Shown: piece after piece, positions 14,547 to 23,928 of the stretch
Position numbering within the stretch: position 1 is the stretch's first letter
Layout of the letters: each line of letters opens with the position of its first letter
Assembly: GCA_016193385.1 (NCBI GenBank)
Contig: JACPSF010000077.1
Location: forward strand, 1 to 35,295
Origin: Deltaproteobacteria bacterium
GTDB taxonomy: Bacteria > Desulfobacterota_B > Binatia > UBA9968
Length of the DNA: 35,295 nucleotides
Reading direction: 5' to 3'
Notes under the pieces: model-generated
The model's input: the letters and a program-made list of their open reading frames with translations, nothing else
What the model was told of the DNA's origin: nothing
Databases searched by the model: none
Translations under genes and position numbers: made by a program

Positions 14547-16610
14547 ATGTATAGAGCTTGCGTCGACGTGGGGGGAACATTTACCGACTGTCTCATCATG
14601 GACGCGCAGGGGAGCCTGCGGGCATTTAAGACCCCTTCGACTCCGGCCGATTCCTCCATCGGCATGCTGAACTCCCTGGAGGTCGCCGCCAAAGGATATG
14701 GGAAGAAGCCTGAAGCATTTCTCGGTGAGGTGGACCTGATTGTTCACGGCACCACTCTCGCCACCAACGCCCTTCTGACCGGCAAGGGCGCAAAGGTCGG
14801 AATTGTGACCACGAAAAACTTTCGCGACGTGGTAGAACTCCGGCGGGGTTTTAAGAACATTCGAACCTCCATGTACAACATTTTTGTTCCCCCTTACAAA
14901 CCACTGGTCCCCAGGTATCTTCGTTTTGGAGTCGAAGAGCGAACTCTGTCCAACGGCGAGGTTGCCACCCCACTTAACGAGCAGGAGGTACGGGAGGCCG
15001 TCACCAAGATGAAGGCTGCCGGGGTGGAGGCCATTGCGGTCTGTTTCCTCCACTCCTACATCAATGCCACCCACGAGGAGCAGGCGGCTGCCCTTTGTAA
15101 GGAGCTGGCCGATGGCCTCTATGTGACGGCCTCCCACGAGGTTCTCCCCGTATGGCGGGAGTACGAACGCTTCAATACCACCGTGGTCAGCGCCACCATC
15201 GGACCAATTTCGGCCCGCTATCTGAGCCGGCTGGAGGAGCGGCTCAAGGAGAGAGGATTTCGGGGGTCACTCTTGATCGTGCAGGCCAACGGCCTCGTGC
15301 AGAGTCCGCAGGAATCCATGCGCCGGGCGGTCTATCTGCTGGGATCGGGCCCTGCGGCGGCCCCCTCGGCGGCGACTTACTGCGGCCAACTGGCCGGGAA
15401 GGATCATTTGGTGTCGGTGGACATGGGCGGAACGAGCCTAGATGTAAGCCTGATCCGTCGGGGGGAGGTCCCCATGACGACTGAGAGCTGGGTGGGTATG
15501 GAGCGGGTGGCCATCAAGATGGTCGACGTGCACAGCGCCGGGGCCGGCGGCGGCAGCATTGCCTGGGTGGACTCCCTGGGTCTGCTGCGGGTGGGTCCCC
15601 AGAGCGCCGGGGCGGATCCCGGACCTGCCTGTTATGGAAAAGGGGGAGAGGAGCTAACGGTGACAGACGCGGATCTCCTGCTAGGCTACATCCCAGCAGA
15701 CTATTTTCTGGGAGGCGAGATTCCTCTCAACGTGGATTTGGCCAGCCGAGCCCTTCAAAAGCTCGCCAGCCGATTTGGCATGGATTCCTTGCAGGCGGCC
15801 CAGGCCATCTACACCACGGTCAATGCATTTATAGCTGACAGCATTGCCGAGATCTCGACGAAGCAGGGATTAGATTGCCGGGATTTTGCCCTGATTGCCG
15901 GCGGAGGTGCTGGTCCCGTTCACGGCCCCGCCATCGCCGAACGGCTCGGCATTTCCACGGTCCTGATTCCTCGTTTTGCGGCCCTCTACAGCGCCTTTGG
16001 CATGTTTGCCATGGACATTGGGCGGGATTACGCCCGCTCCTACATCTGCCGGGGGGACAAGGTGGACATCGAGCGGGTGAACCGGCTCTATCAGGAGATG
16101 GAGACCGAGGCCCGGTTGACCCTGACGGCTCAGAGAGTACCGGAGAGCGATGTGATTTTGAGCCGCACGGCAGATATGCGCTATACGGGACAATTCCACG
16201 AGGTGGAAGTGGAGATTCCCTTGGGCACGTTAACTTCGCAGCAAGTGATCAATGCCATAGAGAATTTCCACAAGCGCCATCGCGAGCTGTACACGTTCTC
16301 GATGAGTTTTCGGGCCGTGGAGTTTCTCACCTTCCGGCTGAAGGCTACAGCCCGCAAGGCTCCCTTTAAGCTCGAGGAGATCCCGCAGGGGAGCGAGAAC
16401 CCGGAGGGAGCGCTCAAGCGCAGGAGGAGCTGTATCTTTGAGGGGAAGGCGTTCGACACACCCGTGTACGATGGCGAGAGGATCCGAGCCGGGAATGTGA
16501 TCCAGGGGCCGGCGATTATCGAGGAGAAGACCACGACGGTGGTTGTCCCGCCCTCCTTCCAGTGCAGCGTAGACCGGTTTAAAAACTATCTCTTGCAGAG
16601 AAGTGTGTGA
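14547..16610 (+). CDS. hyuA: Hydantoinase A/oxoprolinase family subunit
   Basis: 687-residue ATP-binding partner of HyuB, of the actin-like ATPase fold. Visible motifs are DVGGTFTD (6-13) for phosphate binding, HGTTLATNALL (about 72-82), VDMGGTSLDVSLI (about 292-304) and GGGAGPVHG (about 454-462). The HSAGAGGGS and SAGADPGPACYG stretches in between are typical of hydantoinase A, oxoprolinase and acetone carboxylase beta subunits. ATG 14547 has AAAGGAG 9 bp upstream; an upstream TTG at 14520 is in frame but unsupported. Together with hyuB it is the likely ring-opening or carboxylating enzyme of this cluster. It is the only HyuA in the window, although a second HyuB-type protein is encoded at 28916-31174. 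Confidence 0.92.
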   Translation: MYRACVDVGGTFTDCLIMDAQGSLRAFKTPSTPADSSIGMLNSLEVAAKGYGKKPEAFLGEVDLIVHGTTLATNALLTGKGAKVGIVTTKNFRDVVELRRGFKNIRTSMYNIFVPPYKPLVPRYLRFGVEERTLSNGEVATPLNEQEVREAVTKMKAAGVEAIAVCFLHSYINATHEEQAAALCKELADGLYVTASHEVLPVWREYERFNTTVVSATIGPISARYLSRLEERLKERGFRGSLLIVQANGLVQSPQESMRRAVYLLGSGPAAAPSAATYCGQLAGKDHLVSVDMGGTSLDVSLIRRGEVPMTTESWVGMERVAIKMVDVHSAGAGGGSIAWVDSLGLLRVGPQSAGADPGPACYGKGGEELTVTDADLLLGYIPADYFLGGEIPLNVDLASRALQKLASRFGMDSLQAAQAIYTTVNAFIADSIAEISTKQGLDCRDFALIAGGGAGPVHGPAIAERLGISTVLIPRFAALYSAFGMFAMDIGRDYARSYICRGDKVDIERVNRLYQEMETEARLTLTAQRVPESDVILSRTADMRYTGQFHEVEVEIPLGTLTSQQVINAIENFHKRHRELYTFSMSFRAVEFLTFRLKATARKAPFKLEEIPQGSENPEGALKRRRSCIFEGKAFDTPVYDGERIRAGNVIQGPAIIEEKTTTVVVPPSFQCSVDRFKNYLLQRSV

Positions 16611-16632
16611 AGGCACGCGAGGAGGATAGAGC

Positions 16633-17505
16633 GTGTTGATAAAAACGGTGGGGATTCTAAGCCTCGGAGAAATGGGGGCGCAGTGGGCCAGTGTTCTTTC
16701 TTCCTACGGGGTTCGCATATGCACCTGCACCAGGGGGCGCAGCCCTCGCACGCTGGAGACTGCGCAACGCTGCGGTGCAATCGAAATGGAGAAGATAGAG
16801 GCCCTGGTGGAAGCGAGTGATCTAATCGTTTCCCTGGTGCCAGCCGACGCTTCACTGGAAGTGGGCCGAGGGGTTGCCCAGGCCATGAAGAGCACGGGTA
16901 TCCGCCCTTTGTTTCTGGAAGCAAATGCCATTTCGCCCGCCAGGGCTGAGGAGATTGCCGGCCTGATAACTCTAGCAGGGGGAGATTGCGTTGACGCCGG
17001 AGTTATCGGCGCAGCATCGCAGTTGGCCCAAGGGACCTTTACCGTTCTTTCCGGACCGCGAGCTCATGAGCTCGAAGCTTTGGGCCTGCTAGGTCTATCC
17101 GTCGAGGTTGTGGGTGACAAGGTAGGCCAGGCTTCAGCCCTCAAGATGTTGAACGCCGGATTGTTCCACGGACTGACGACCCTCATGCTCGAGCTTTTGT
17201 TCGGCGCCGGTCGGCTCGGTATCCAACCCCAAGTCCTCAGGCTCTACGCGCGCCGATCTCCAGGCCTGTTTAAGCAACTCCGGCCTCTAATCGAGACCAC
17301 GCGGCGGCACGCAGGCCGCCGATCCCATGAGATGGCCGAACTCCTGGAGACTTTTGCGACTGTCGGTTTTAGCCCCCACACTATTGCTGCCGGTCGTGAC
17401 ATCCTGAGTGAGATCGCCCGGATGACCTCACCACAGGCAACGGAATGGAACGAAACGATCTCAAAGTTCGCTGAATTCAAGCCCCACCGCAATCCTCCGG
17501 ACTAG
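16633..17505 (+). CDS. NAD(P)-dependent oxidoreductase, 6-phosphogluconate dehydrogenase-like with DUF1932-type C-terminus
   Basis: 290-residue dehydrogenase with an N-terminal Rossmann domain: VGILSLGEMG at residues 6-15, the variant dinucleotide loop usual in this subgroup, and a helical C-terminal domain (about 180-280) resembling DUF1932. Relatives include beta-hydroxyacid dehydrogenases. The conserved lysine expected in the helical domain is probably that in 'SALKMLNAGL' (about 173-182). GAGGAGGA lies just upstream of the GTG at 16633, and the gene starts 22 bp after hyuA, so it is in the same operon. It likely oxidises or reduces an intermediate made by the hydantoinase or used by the CoA-transferase that follows. 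Confidence 0.85.
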   Translation: MLIKTVGILSLGEMGAQWASVLSSYGVRICTCTRGRSPRTLETAQRCGAIEMEKIEALVEASDLIVSLVPADASLEVGRGVAQAMKSTGIRPLFLEANAISPARAEEIAGLITLAGGDCVDAGVIGAASQLAQGTFTVLSGPRAHELEALGLLGLSVEVVGDKVGQASALKMLNAGLFHGLTTLMLELLFGAGRLGIQPQVLRLYARRSPGLFKQLRPLIETTRRHAGRRSHEMAELLETFATVGFSPHTIAAGRDILSEIARMTSPQATEWNETISKFAEFKPHRNPPD

Positions 17506-17602
17506 GGCGTAAAGATCCTCCGCACGACTGCGTTTACAAACATTGACAAGCGTACGAGCCTTGAATAATCTTCAAATCGGCAAGTAGAGCCAAGGAGGAA
17601 CT

Positions 17603-18784
17603 ATGGCGCGCGCGTTGGACGGCATCAGGATTTTGGATCTCAGCAGCTACATCGCGGGCCCTTTTGCGACGATGCTGTTGGGAGATTTAGGCGCAGAGAT
17701 CGTCAAGATCGAGACCCCCGGCGAGGGAGATCCGTTCCGCTCCTGGGACAAAGAACCAAAGCTCTACAGCCCGATTTTCTGCAGCTTCAACCGCAATAAA
17801 AAGAGCTTGACGCTCAATCTGCGAAGCCAGGAGGGTAAGGAGATTTTCCTGCGGCTGGCGCGGCAAGCCGACGTGATCGTCGAGAACTTCCGTCCCGGTG
17901 TCGTGGATCGACTCGGAATCGGTTATGACACCGTGCGCGAGATCAATCCCAAAATTATCTACTGCTCTATCTCGGCTTTCGGGCAAAGCGGGCCGTACCG
18001 CGATCGACCCGGGTACGATACGTTAGGGCAGGCGTATAGCGGCCTTCTCAGTATCCTGACGGATCTGGAATCCCCGAGAGGCCCCGGTGCCCCTTTCTCC
18101 GATCACTTGGGCGGGATTTATGGATGCTACGGGATTCTCGGCGCGCTCCTCGCGCGAGAGCGAACCGGCAAAGGGCAGAAAGTCGAAACGTCTCTGTTGG
18201 AGGCTACGATCAGTTTTATCGGCTATAGCATCACGCAATCCCTGTTTACGGGCGAGGTCCCGCGCATGGGGACCCGCTTGAAGCAAGCGCAGGTGTACGC
18301 CTTCGTCGCCGGCGACGATCTTCCCTTCGTCATTCACCTCTCCCATCCGCCGAAATTCTGGGAAGGGCTCACCGAAGTCGCCGGGCGGGCCGATCTGCGA
18401 GAGGACCCGCGCTTCAAGGACCGGCACGCCCGGATAAGAAATTACGACGAGCTGGCCGAGATCCTGAAAGAGATCTTCCTCACCAAGCCGCGCGATCACT
18501 GGCTGAATGGCCTGCTGGAGCACGACGTGCCGTGCGCGCCGATCCGCAGGCTAGACGAGGTCTTCGAGGATCCGCAGGTGCGCCATCTAGACCGTCTGGT
18601 CACCATTCGGGACCCCGAGCTCGGCGCTTTCCAGTTGGTCAAGAACGGGGCCAATCTCCTGGGAACGCCAATCGATGTCGCGCTGTCGCCACCCAAGCTC
18701 GGCGAGCACAACGAGGAGATTCTCGAGCACACAGGCTACAGCGCCGAACAGATCAGGGATTTCCGGGGAAAGGGAATAATTTGA
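17603..18784 (+). CDS. Family III CoA-transferase (CaiB/BaiF)
   Basis: 393-residue CaiB/BaiF-type enzyme that moves CoA between carboxylic acids through an aspartyl-CoA anhydride. The N-terminus has the family signature 'LDGIRILDLSSYIAGPFAT' (about 5-23) and VENFRPGV (about 93-100). Asp167 in PFSDHLGG sits where the catalytic aspartate of formyl-CoA transferase is found. AAGGAGG lies just before the ATG at 17603. It is the last gene of the + strand cluster that begins at 11564, following the dehydrogenase after 97 bp. Its stop is 3 bp from the stop of the converging ATPase gene and no terminator hairpin is seen between them, so transcripts from the two operons probably overlap. Confidence 0.9.
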   Translation: MARALDGIRILDLSSYIAGPFATMLLGDLGAEIVKIETPGEGDPFRSWDKEPKLYSPIFCSFNRNKKSLTLNLRSQEGKEIFLRLARQADVIVENFRPGVVDRLGIGYDTVREINPKIIYCSISAFGQSGPYRDRPGYDTLGQAYSGLLSILTDLESPRGPGAPFSDHLGGIYGCYGILGALLARERTGKGQKVETSLLEATISFIGYSITQSLFTGEVPRMGTRLKQAQVYAFVAGDDLPFVIHLSHPPKFWEGLTEVAGRADLREDPRFKDRHARIRNYDELAEILKEIFLTKPRDHWLNGLLEHDVPCAPIRRLDEVFEDPQVRHLDRLVTIRDPELGAFQLVKNGANLLGTPIDVALSPPKLGEHNEEILEHTGYSAEQIRDFRGKGII

Positions 18785-18787
18785 TCT

Positions 18788-19885
18788 CTACACGGGCAGG
18801 GGTCCCGCCGCCTCGGAGAATACCACCCAGCACTCTGCCGGCATGACCACACTTACTTGCCGACCGACGGCAAAATCGGCCAGGGTTGTCTTCACCATTA
18901 ACCTCCGCTCGCCGACTCGTACCAAATAAGAGACGGCGTCGCCGAGAAACGTCCGCACCTCGATCTTACCGGCAAACGAGTTCGCGCCGCCGCACGGATC
19001 AGCCCGAAGCTCGACCCACTCCGGCCGAATGCCGAGGCTTACCGCGTTTCCCCGGGTCGCCCCGTTCGGCAGCGGGCAGGTCACGACCCCGATCTCGGTC
19101 TTCACGGACCCGCTCCCTTCAACCACGCCCGTCAGCCAATTGGTGCGGCCCAAGAACTCGGCGCCAATGCGGGTCCCGGGCCTGCGGTAAAGGGCCTCCG
19201 GTTTCCCGATCTCGAGGATCTTCCCCTCATGCATCACCGCCAAAATATCAGCCAGCGCCATCGCCTCCGTCTGGTCGTGCGTCACGTGAAGCGTAGTCAC
19301 GCCGAGGGAGCGTGTGAGCTCCTTGATCTCATCTCGCATCTCCTCGCGTAGCTTGGCATCGAGATTGCTCAGCGGCTCATCCATCAGAAGCATCTTAGGT
19401 TCGCGGATGAGAGCCCGCGCCAGCGCGACCCGCTGCTGCTGCCCGCCGCTCAGGGTGGCCGCGGAGTGACGCTCGAACTCGCGCAGGCGGACCAGAGACA
19501 GCGCCTCTTTCACTTTTGCCGCCACCTGCTCATGTGAAAACCGTCTCCGTTTGGCCTCGGTCAGCGGGAACGCCACGTTCTCAAAGACCGACATATGAGG
19601 CCAGACGGCATAGCTCTGAAAGACCATGGCGACCTCACGGTCTTCGGGATCAACGTAGAGCCGGCGCGCAGAGGAGCTCAGGAGCTGATCACCCAGGTAA
19701 ATTTCACCGTCCTCGGGCTGCTCCAACCCGGCCACACAGCGCAGCAGCGTGGTCTTACCGCAGCCGCTTGGACCGAGGAGGACGAAGAAACTCCCTTCGT
19801 CAACGGTCAGATCCAAATCGCGCACCGCCTTGATCTGCCCCCCCGGGACTTCGAATTGTTTTTTCAGATTGGTAATTCTTAGCAT
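18788..19885 (-). CDS. ABC transporter ATPase (iron/polyamine importer type)
   Basis: 365-residue nucleotide-binding subunit. Walker A is GPSGCGKTT (38-46), the Q-loop glutamine Gln90, the signature LSGGQQQR (145-152) and Walker B LLMDEP (166-171). After about residue 240 comes a TOBE-type C-terminal domain, as in FbpC/PotA/CysA-class importers. It hydrolyses ATP at the cytoplasmic face of the permeases. The ATG at 19885 is 15 bp downstream of the permease 1 stop. It is the last gene of the long minus-strand series and the only ABC ATPase in the window, although two permeases and two cognate-looking binding proteins are encoded upstream. Confidence 0.93.
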   Translation of the reverse strand: MLRITNLKKQFEVPGGQIKAVRDLDLTVDEGSFFVLLGPSGCGKTTLLRCVAGLEQPEDGEIYLGDQLLSSSARRLYVDPEDREVAMVFQSYAVWPHMSVFENVAFPLTEAKRRRFSHEQVAAKVKEALSLVRLREFERHSAATLSGGQQQRVALARALIREPKMLLMDEPLSNLDAKLREEMRDEIKELTRSLGVTTLHVTHDQTEAMALADILAVMHEGKILEIGKPEALYRRPGTRIGAEFLGRTNWLTGVVEGSGSVKTEIGVVTCPLPNGATRGNAVSLGIRPEWVELRADPCGGANSFAGKIEVRTFLGDAVSYLVRVGERRLMVKTTLADFAVGRQVSVVMPAECWVVFSEAAGPLPV

Positions 19886-19900
19886 CCATCCACCTCCGAA

Positions 19901-21598
19901 TTAGGCTATTCCAGGCATCATCATGCGCTCAAGTCCCTTCCGTCCAATCATCATAAGTAGAACCGCTATGAATGTTAACAGGACGGCCATAGCCGCGGCC
20001 TCGGGTAATCTCCCCTCGTTCCAGCGATTCCAAATTAGGACCGGCAGAACCATATTGGCCGGAGAATTAAGCATAAGCGCCACGGTAACCTCCCGGAAAG
20101 CTAACAGCATTACCCATAACCAAGAAAATAATAAGGCCGGCTTGAGAAGCGGGACGGTTACCTTCAATATGACACGCGCCGAAGACGCCCCGCTGACCCG
20201 CCCCGCTTCTTCAAGCTCGCGGTGGATCTGTGTGATCGCACCATTGATCGCGCGGGTTGCAAAACTAAGATACATGACTATGTAAGCGCCGGCGATGAAA
20301 TAAACCGAGCCATAGACCGGGAAAAAGGGCCGAATCACCAAGCCGAGGTAGAGAAACGAAACCGCCAGGACGATCCTTGGCACCGCGGTCGGAAGAAAAA
20401 CCAATCCATCCATGACGAAGCGCGCCCGCATTTGTGTGCGGATGACAATCCATGAGATCGGAACAGCGAGAAAGATTACTGCGAGAGGCACAAACAGGAT
20501 GATTAAACCTGTGTTAACGAACGGATCGAGACCGGCCAGGTGCAACAAGTTGACATAATTGTCGAAACTCATGGTGGTGAGCGATTCCACTGACGGCATT
20601 TGTAGAAAAGGAATCAACGACAACCAAACCAGCGTCAACAGCGGCAGGCCGAGCGACAGGAGAAAATATAGGCCGATCGCGGCCACCGCCGGTCCACGCC
20701 AGCGCCCCAGTCGCAAAACCCCGGCCCGGCGGCCTCTTCCCGAAATGGTAACGTAACGGTGACCCTCTCTCAGTATCCGAGCGTACTGACGCGTAAGGAA
20801 CACACTCAGAATCATTAGAACCGACCCATACGCGGCCGCAAGCCCATACTCCGGTATGCCTGACCCGGTGTGGGTCAACACGTAAACCATAGTGCTGAAC
20901 ACAAATATGCGGTGGGGAAATCCGAGTATCGCGGGAATCTCGAAGAGGGAGAAGGCGAGCACCAAGACATAGATCGTGGCCGCAGCAATAGCGGGCAATG
21001 CTAAAGGCAGATTGATCCGCAAGAATACCTTTCGCCTGTTCGCCCCGCTCAGATAACCGGCTTCCTCCAGGATCGCATCCATTCCTAAGAACACCGGTAC
21101 GAGAATGAAAAACGCGGGTGGCACGAGATTTAAACTCTGAACGAATATCATCCCCCAGAGGCTATAAATATTAAACGGAGCCTCCGACATACCTGTCGAG
21201 CCCATTAGGATGCGGTTGATAACACCGATCTTAGGGCTCAGCAATACAGACCAACCCATTCCCTGGACGAATCCAGGAATGATTAGTACAACCCCCATAA
21301 GTAGTGCGACGACTTGTTTCCCCGCTAGATCAGTCCGCGAGGCAACCCATGCCAGGGGTACAGCTAAGGCCATGGTGAGCGCGGTTGTTGGAAGGCCGAA
21401 CAGGAAGGTATTCCACAGCGCGCGGTGGCCGAAGGAGTCCGTCAGGACCTGCCAATAATTCTCGATCGTGTAGTAGCCAGACCCTGGGACTCCTTCCAGA
21501 AAAGCGATCCAGAAAGTGGCAATTAATGGAGCGAGGACGTACAAAGTAGCCAGAACGGCAACAGTCAGGACTGGCGCGAGAGCCTTAGAGAAACGCAT
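19901..21598 (-). CDS. ABC transporter permease 1 (double-length, FbpB-like)
   Basis: 565-residue membrane permease with two fused transport domains, as in iron(III) and some organic-solute importers. Each half carries an ATPase-contacting loop: LEEAGYLSGA in the first and LEEAGRVSGA in the second, each followed by a run of small residues and a proline pair. About twelve hydrophobic segments can be counted. The gene starts 35 bp after binding protein 1 and ends 15 bp before the ATPase, the classical order for a complete importer. It is a clear paralogue of the permease at 25213-26919. The start ATG at 21598 has only a weak AAAAGG upstream. Confidence 0.92.
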   Translation of the reverse strand: MRFSKALAPVLTVAVLATLYVLAPLIATFWIAFLEGVPGSGYYTIENYWQVLTDSFGHRALWNTFLFGLPTTALTMALAVPLAWVASRTDLAGKQVVALLMGVVLIIPGFVQGMGWSVLLSPKIGVINRILMGSTGMSEAPFNIYSLWGMIFVQSLNLVPPAFFILVPVFLGMDAILEEAGYLSGANRRKVFLRINLPLALPAIAAATIYVLVLAFSLFEIPAILGFPHRIFVFSTMVYVLTHTGSGIPEYGLAAAYGSVLMILSVFLTRQYARILREGHRYVTISGRGRRAGVLRLGRWRGPAVAAIGLYFLLSLGLPLLTLVWLSLIPFLQMPSVESLTTMSFDNYVNLLHLAGLDPFVNTGLIILFVPLAVIFLAVPISWIVIRTQMRARFVMDGLVFLPTAVPRIVLAVSFLYLGLVIRPFFPVYGSVYFIAGAYIVMYLSFATRAINGAITQIHRELEEAGRVSGASSARVILKVTVPLLKPALLFSWLWVMLLAFREVTVALMLNSPANMVLPVLIWNRWNEGRLPEAAAMAVLLTFIAVLLMMIGRKGLERMMMPGIA

Positions 21599-21633
21599 TG
21601 AGGCCTTTTAGATGACGTGGGGCGCGCTCCTTG

Positions 21634-22710
21634 TTATCGCTTGAGTATGATTCGCTCGTACTCCTTTTGGAGAGCCAGACCCTTCTCTTTCTCGAATTCC
21701 ACATTGGGGAGCGCCAGTTTCTTGCCTGCTGCAAACTTGGCAGCTGGTGTATTGGGCTGAAAAAGCGAGCTGGCAGCCCAACCGTCAGCGAGAATGGTCT
21801 GGCCTTGGGGTGTTAACAGAGTCGAGGCAACCAGCGTGGCAGCGCTTGGACGCCTGGCGTTCTTTGGCACGAAGGCCAGGCGAACGAATACAATGACGGG
21901 CTCTACGGCTGCATACGCAATAGGCGCACCTTTCGCCCTGTAGTGGTCAACCGACCAAGTATTGGTAACCACAGCTAGTGGAACTTCTCCGGAGATCACC
22001 TTTGCCTCAATCTCCGGGAACCGACCCAAGACCGGATTCTGTAAGGAAATCTTCTTCAAAAACTCCCTGGTCCTGGGCTCCCCCCAAATCTCCGATTGGG
22101 CCATGTTGGGCCACATGTCCTGGTAAATCGGGGTAGCAAGCTTGCCCTTCCATTTTGCGTCAAGAAGCTCATCCCAGCTCTTTGGGACATCCGCGGGCTT
22201 CACGAGATTGGTGTTGTAAACCGGCAACAGAAAAGTCGTGCTGACGACGATGGCCTGACCACCGTAACTGAGCTCTTTTTCGCTGATCCAGTTGAACAGC
22301 TCGCGCCAGCGCACCGGATGGATGGTGTTTTCCCGGTAAAGGCCGATCGCCGTTCCCGTGGTTTGATACATGAGATCATAGGAGGGATAGGACCCGGTTT
22401 TTATCTCTGTCAACGTCCTCGCAGCCGCGGCCGGGAAGCTGAGCGCAAAGTTGAATTTGATGTTGACTTCCACGCCGAACCTCTTCTGCACGAGGTCCGA
22501 CAGCTGTTGCTCGACCTGAGCCGTGGAGTATTTGCCCCGTGGCTCGGAAATCTGGAAAATAATCTCCTTTTCGCCGGCGGCCTTTTTTATCAGGTCGGCC
22601 AATTGTGCTCCCGCGGGCTCCGAAATCCCAAGGAGGAGCAAGGATGCTAAGGCAATTAACGTCCACCCACGTTGAGACCACGACAGCCAACCCATGTGAG
22701 AACACCGCAT
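21634..22710 (-). CDS. Periplasmic binding protein 1 (iron-type, family 1 extracellular solute-binding)
   Basis: 358-residue binding protein for permease 1. The signal peptide (hydrophobic core about 17-30) ends at a likely cleavage site AGA-Q near residue 35. The mature chain resembles FbpA/AfuA/spermidine-type binding proteins, with 'SYDLMYQTTG', 'VPKSWDELLDAKWKGKLA' and 'VPKNARRPSAATLVASTLL' as the recognisable stretches. No set of adjacent tyrosines for iron chelation is evident, so an organic solute is more likely than ferric iron; this is inference. GGGGAGG precedes the ATG at 22710. A 6-bp hairpin (22732-22749) lies in the gap to the DUF1989 gene upstream. It is a paralogue of the protein at 26923, which lacks an internal block seen here. 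Confidence 0.9.
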   Translation of the reverse strand: MRCSHMGWLSWSQRGWTLIALASLLLLGISEPAGAQLADLIKKAAGEKEIIFQISEPRGKYSTAQVEQQLSDLVQKRFGVEVNIKFNFALSFPAAAARTLTEIKTGSYPSYDLMYQTTGTAIGLYRENTIHPVRWRELFNWISEKELSYGGQAIVVSTTFLLPVYNTNLVKPADVPKSWDELLDAKWKGKLATPIYQDMWPNMAQSEIWGEPRTREFLKKISLQNPVLGRFPEIEAKVISGEVPLAVVTNTWSVDHYRAKGAPIAYAAVEPVIVFVRLAFVPKNARRPSAATLVASTLLTPQGQTILADGWAASSLFQPNTPAAKFAAGKKLALPNVEFEKEKGLALQKEYERIILKR

Positions 22711-22776
22711 ATAAGGCCTCCCCTTTAAACGGCTGCTTCAGTCAGCAGCGACCATTTCGTGACAACGGCCTCGTGA

Positions 22777-23715
22777 TCATCGGAACCGCCCACCGCGGGC
22801 GGGCTCTCGATTCTTCCCGTACCAGAGCATCACGGCGATTCGCACGACTTCTCCCAGGTCCTTGCCCAAACCCCTGGCCACCAACTCCTGGGCTTTGGCA
22901 AGCTCCTCCCGGCCCAGCGGCACACGAACGGCCTTGAGGGTAATTGGATAGTTGACGAATTCGGGGACGTAGTTCGGGTTCGGCCGCAGCTCGCGGTCGG
23001 CCTTGATCTTATTGACCTTGAAATCAGCCGACGTTCGCTGCCCCTTGAATCCGGTCTGGCGGCGCTCGACGTCTTCCACGAGCCTGAGCGTCTCCTCTGA
23101 AGCGTCATACACGTGAATGCGGATCGGCTTGAAAGAGAAGTTACTCGTCCAGCCGACATCGCCGGATCCACATGTGACCGGCACGGCCAGGGTGTCGATG
23201 ACGGACAGCAGGTCCACATAGTCGCCTTTGCGTCCGGTATTTCGCACGGTGAAGTACCGGCCAATGGAATCCCACTCCGTGTTCATCCACATGTTCAATG
23301 AATCGTGGACATCATCCGGCGTAAGGTCATACTCGCCGATGGAAGCGGCCAGCGTATCCTGGCAGTTGGTATGCAATCCATAGCCGCGGCGGTCGAAAAG
23401 ACTCGCCCGGCAGCGGCCGCCCAGGAGGTCGGTCTTGCAGGTTTCGGGCATTTCGAGGATCAGATACATCGGGCGGTCGCGTGAAGAGACGGTCCAGATG
23501 AGGTCGCCTTTCTTGACCCGGAAGGCGTTTCGAGAACGAGTATTACTCACCCCCATGTACTCTTTATAATCGTGCAGATTAAAGGCGTTAAAATCGACAC
23601 ACTGTTCACCCTCTTCTTGAATGATGCGGAGCACTTGACCACGCATGACGGGGAGAGCTTTCCCAGAAACCGGCCGCAGCACAAGTTCCGTTTTCAAAGG
23701 TCCATAGGGCACCAC
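22777..23715 (-). CDS. DUF1989 family protein 1 (urea-carboxylase-associated type) with RHH-like tail
   Basis: 312-residue DUF1989 protein. Family members characterised so far include the two subunits of carboxyguanidine deiminase, and others sit beside urea/guanidine carboxylases. Conserved blocks are QCVDFNAFN (38-46), GVSNTRS (55-61), LLGGRC (97-102), HTNCQD (115-120), 'GEYDLTPDDVHDSLNMW' (127-143) and CGSGD (182-186). Cys102, Cys118, His137 and Cys182 are candidate metal or catalytic residues. After a conserved NPNYVPEFVN linker, residues about 258-303 form a strand-helix-helix tail resembling the 55-aa protein encoded just upstream. The GTG at 23715 begins 2 bp after that gene's stop, so translation is coupled. 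A close paralogue is at 23929. The reaction here is unknown. Confidence 0.88.
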   Translation of the reverse strand: MVPYGPLKTELVLRPVSGKALPVMRGQVLRIIQEEGEQCVDFNAFNLHDYKEYMGVSNTRSRNAFRVKKGDLIWTVSSRDRPMYLILEMPETCKTDLLGGRCRASLFDRRGYGLHTNCQDTLAASIGEYDLTPDDVHDSLNMWMNTEWDSIGRYFTVRNTGRKGDYVDLLSVIDTLAVPVTCGSGDVGWTSNFSFKPIRIHVYDASEETLRLVEDVERRQTGFKGQRTSADFKVNKIKADRELRPNPNYVPEFVNYPITLKAVRVPLGREELAKAQELVARGLGKDLGEVVRIAVMLWYGKNREPARGGRFR

Positions 23716-23717
23716 TT

Positions 23718-23885
23718 CTACAAGCCCTCCTGATCAAGAAATTCGCGGAAGATTCTGCAAATGATCTCTGCGTCAGTTTTGCCCAATTGCCCTTCAGCCC
23801 GCAATTTCTCTAAAACGACGTACTGTTGCTGGCTAAATGTTACCTCGACGGTTTGCTTTTCGTCCGATGGTCGGTCTGCGCTCAC
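23718..23885 (-). CDS. 55-aa ribbon-helix-helix-like protein 1
   Basis: Small protein read by translating the minus strand from GTG 23885 (23888 is an alternative) to TAG at 23718-23720, with GGAGGA upstream. It has a short N-terminal arm (1-9), a strand KQTVEVTF (10-17), a helix (about 18-32), a glycine turn and a second helix starting TDAEII (37-50). This is the layout of Arc/CopG ribbon-helix-helix DNA-binding proteins. It matches the 55-aa protein at 24905-25072 without gaps at about 30 of 55 positions by hand count. Each lies directly upstream of a DUF1989 gene; here the gap is 2 bp and the DUF1989 ribosome binding site is inside this gene. Role is unknown; autoregulator or partner of the DUF1989 tail are the obvious options. 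Confidence 0.75.
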   Translation of the reverse strand: MSADRPSDEKQTVEVTFSQQQYVVLEKLRAEGQLGKTDAEIICRIFREFLDQEGL

Positions 23886-23928
23886 CACGTGGATCCTCCT
23901 GTTCTCCTTCTTGAGATGGTTGCAGTTC

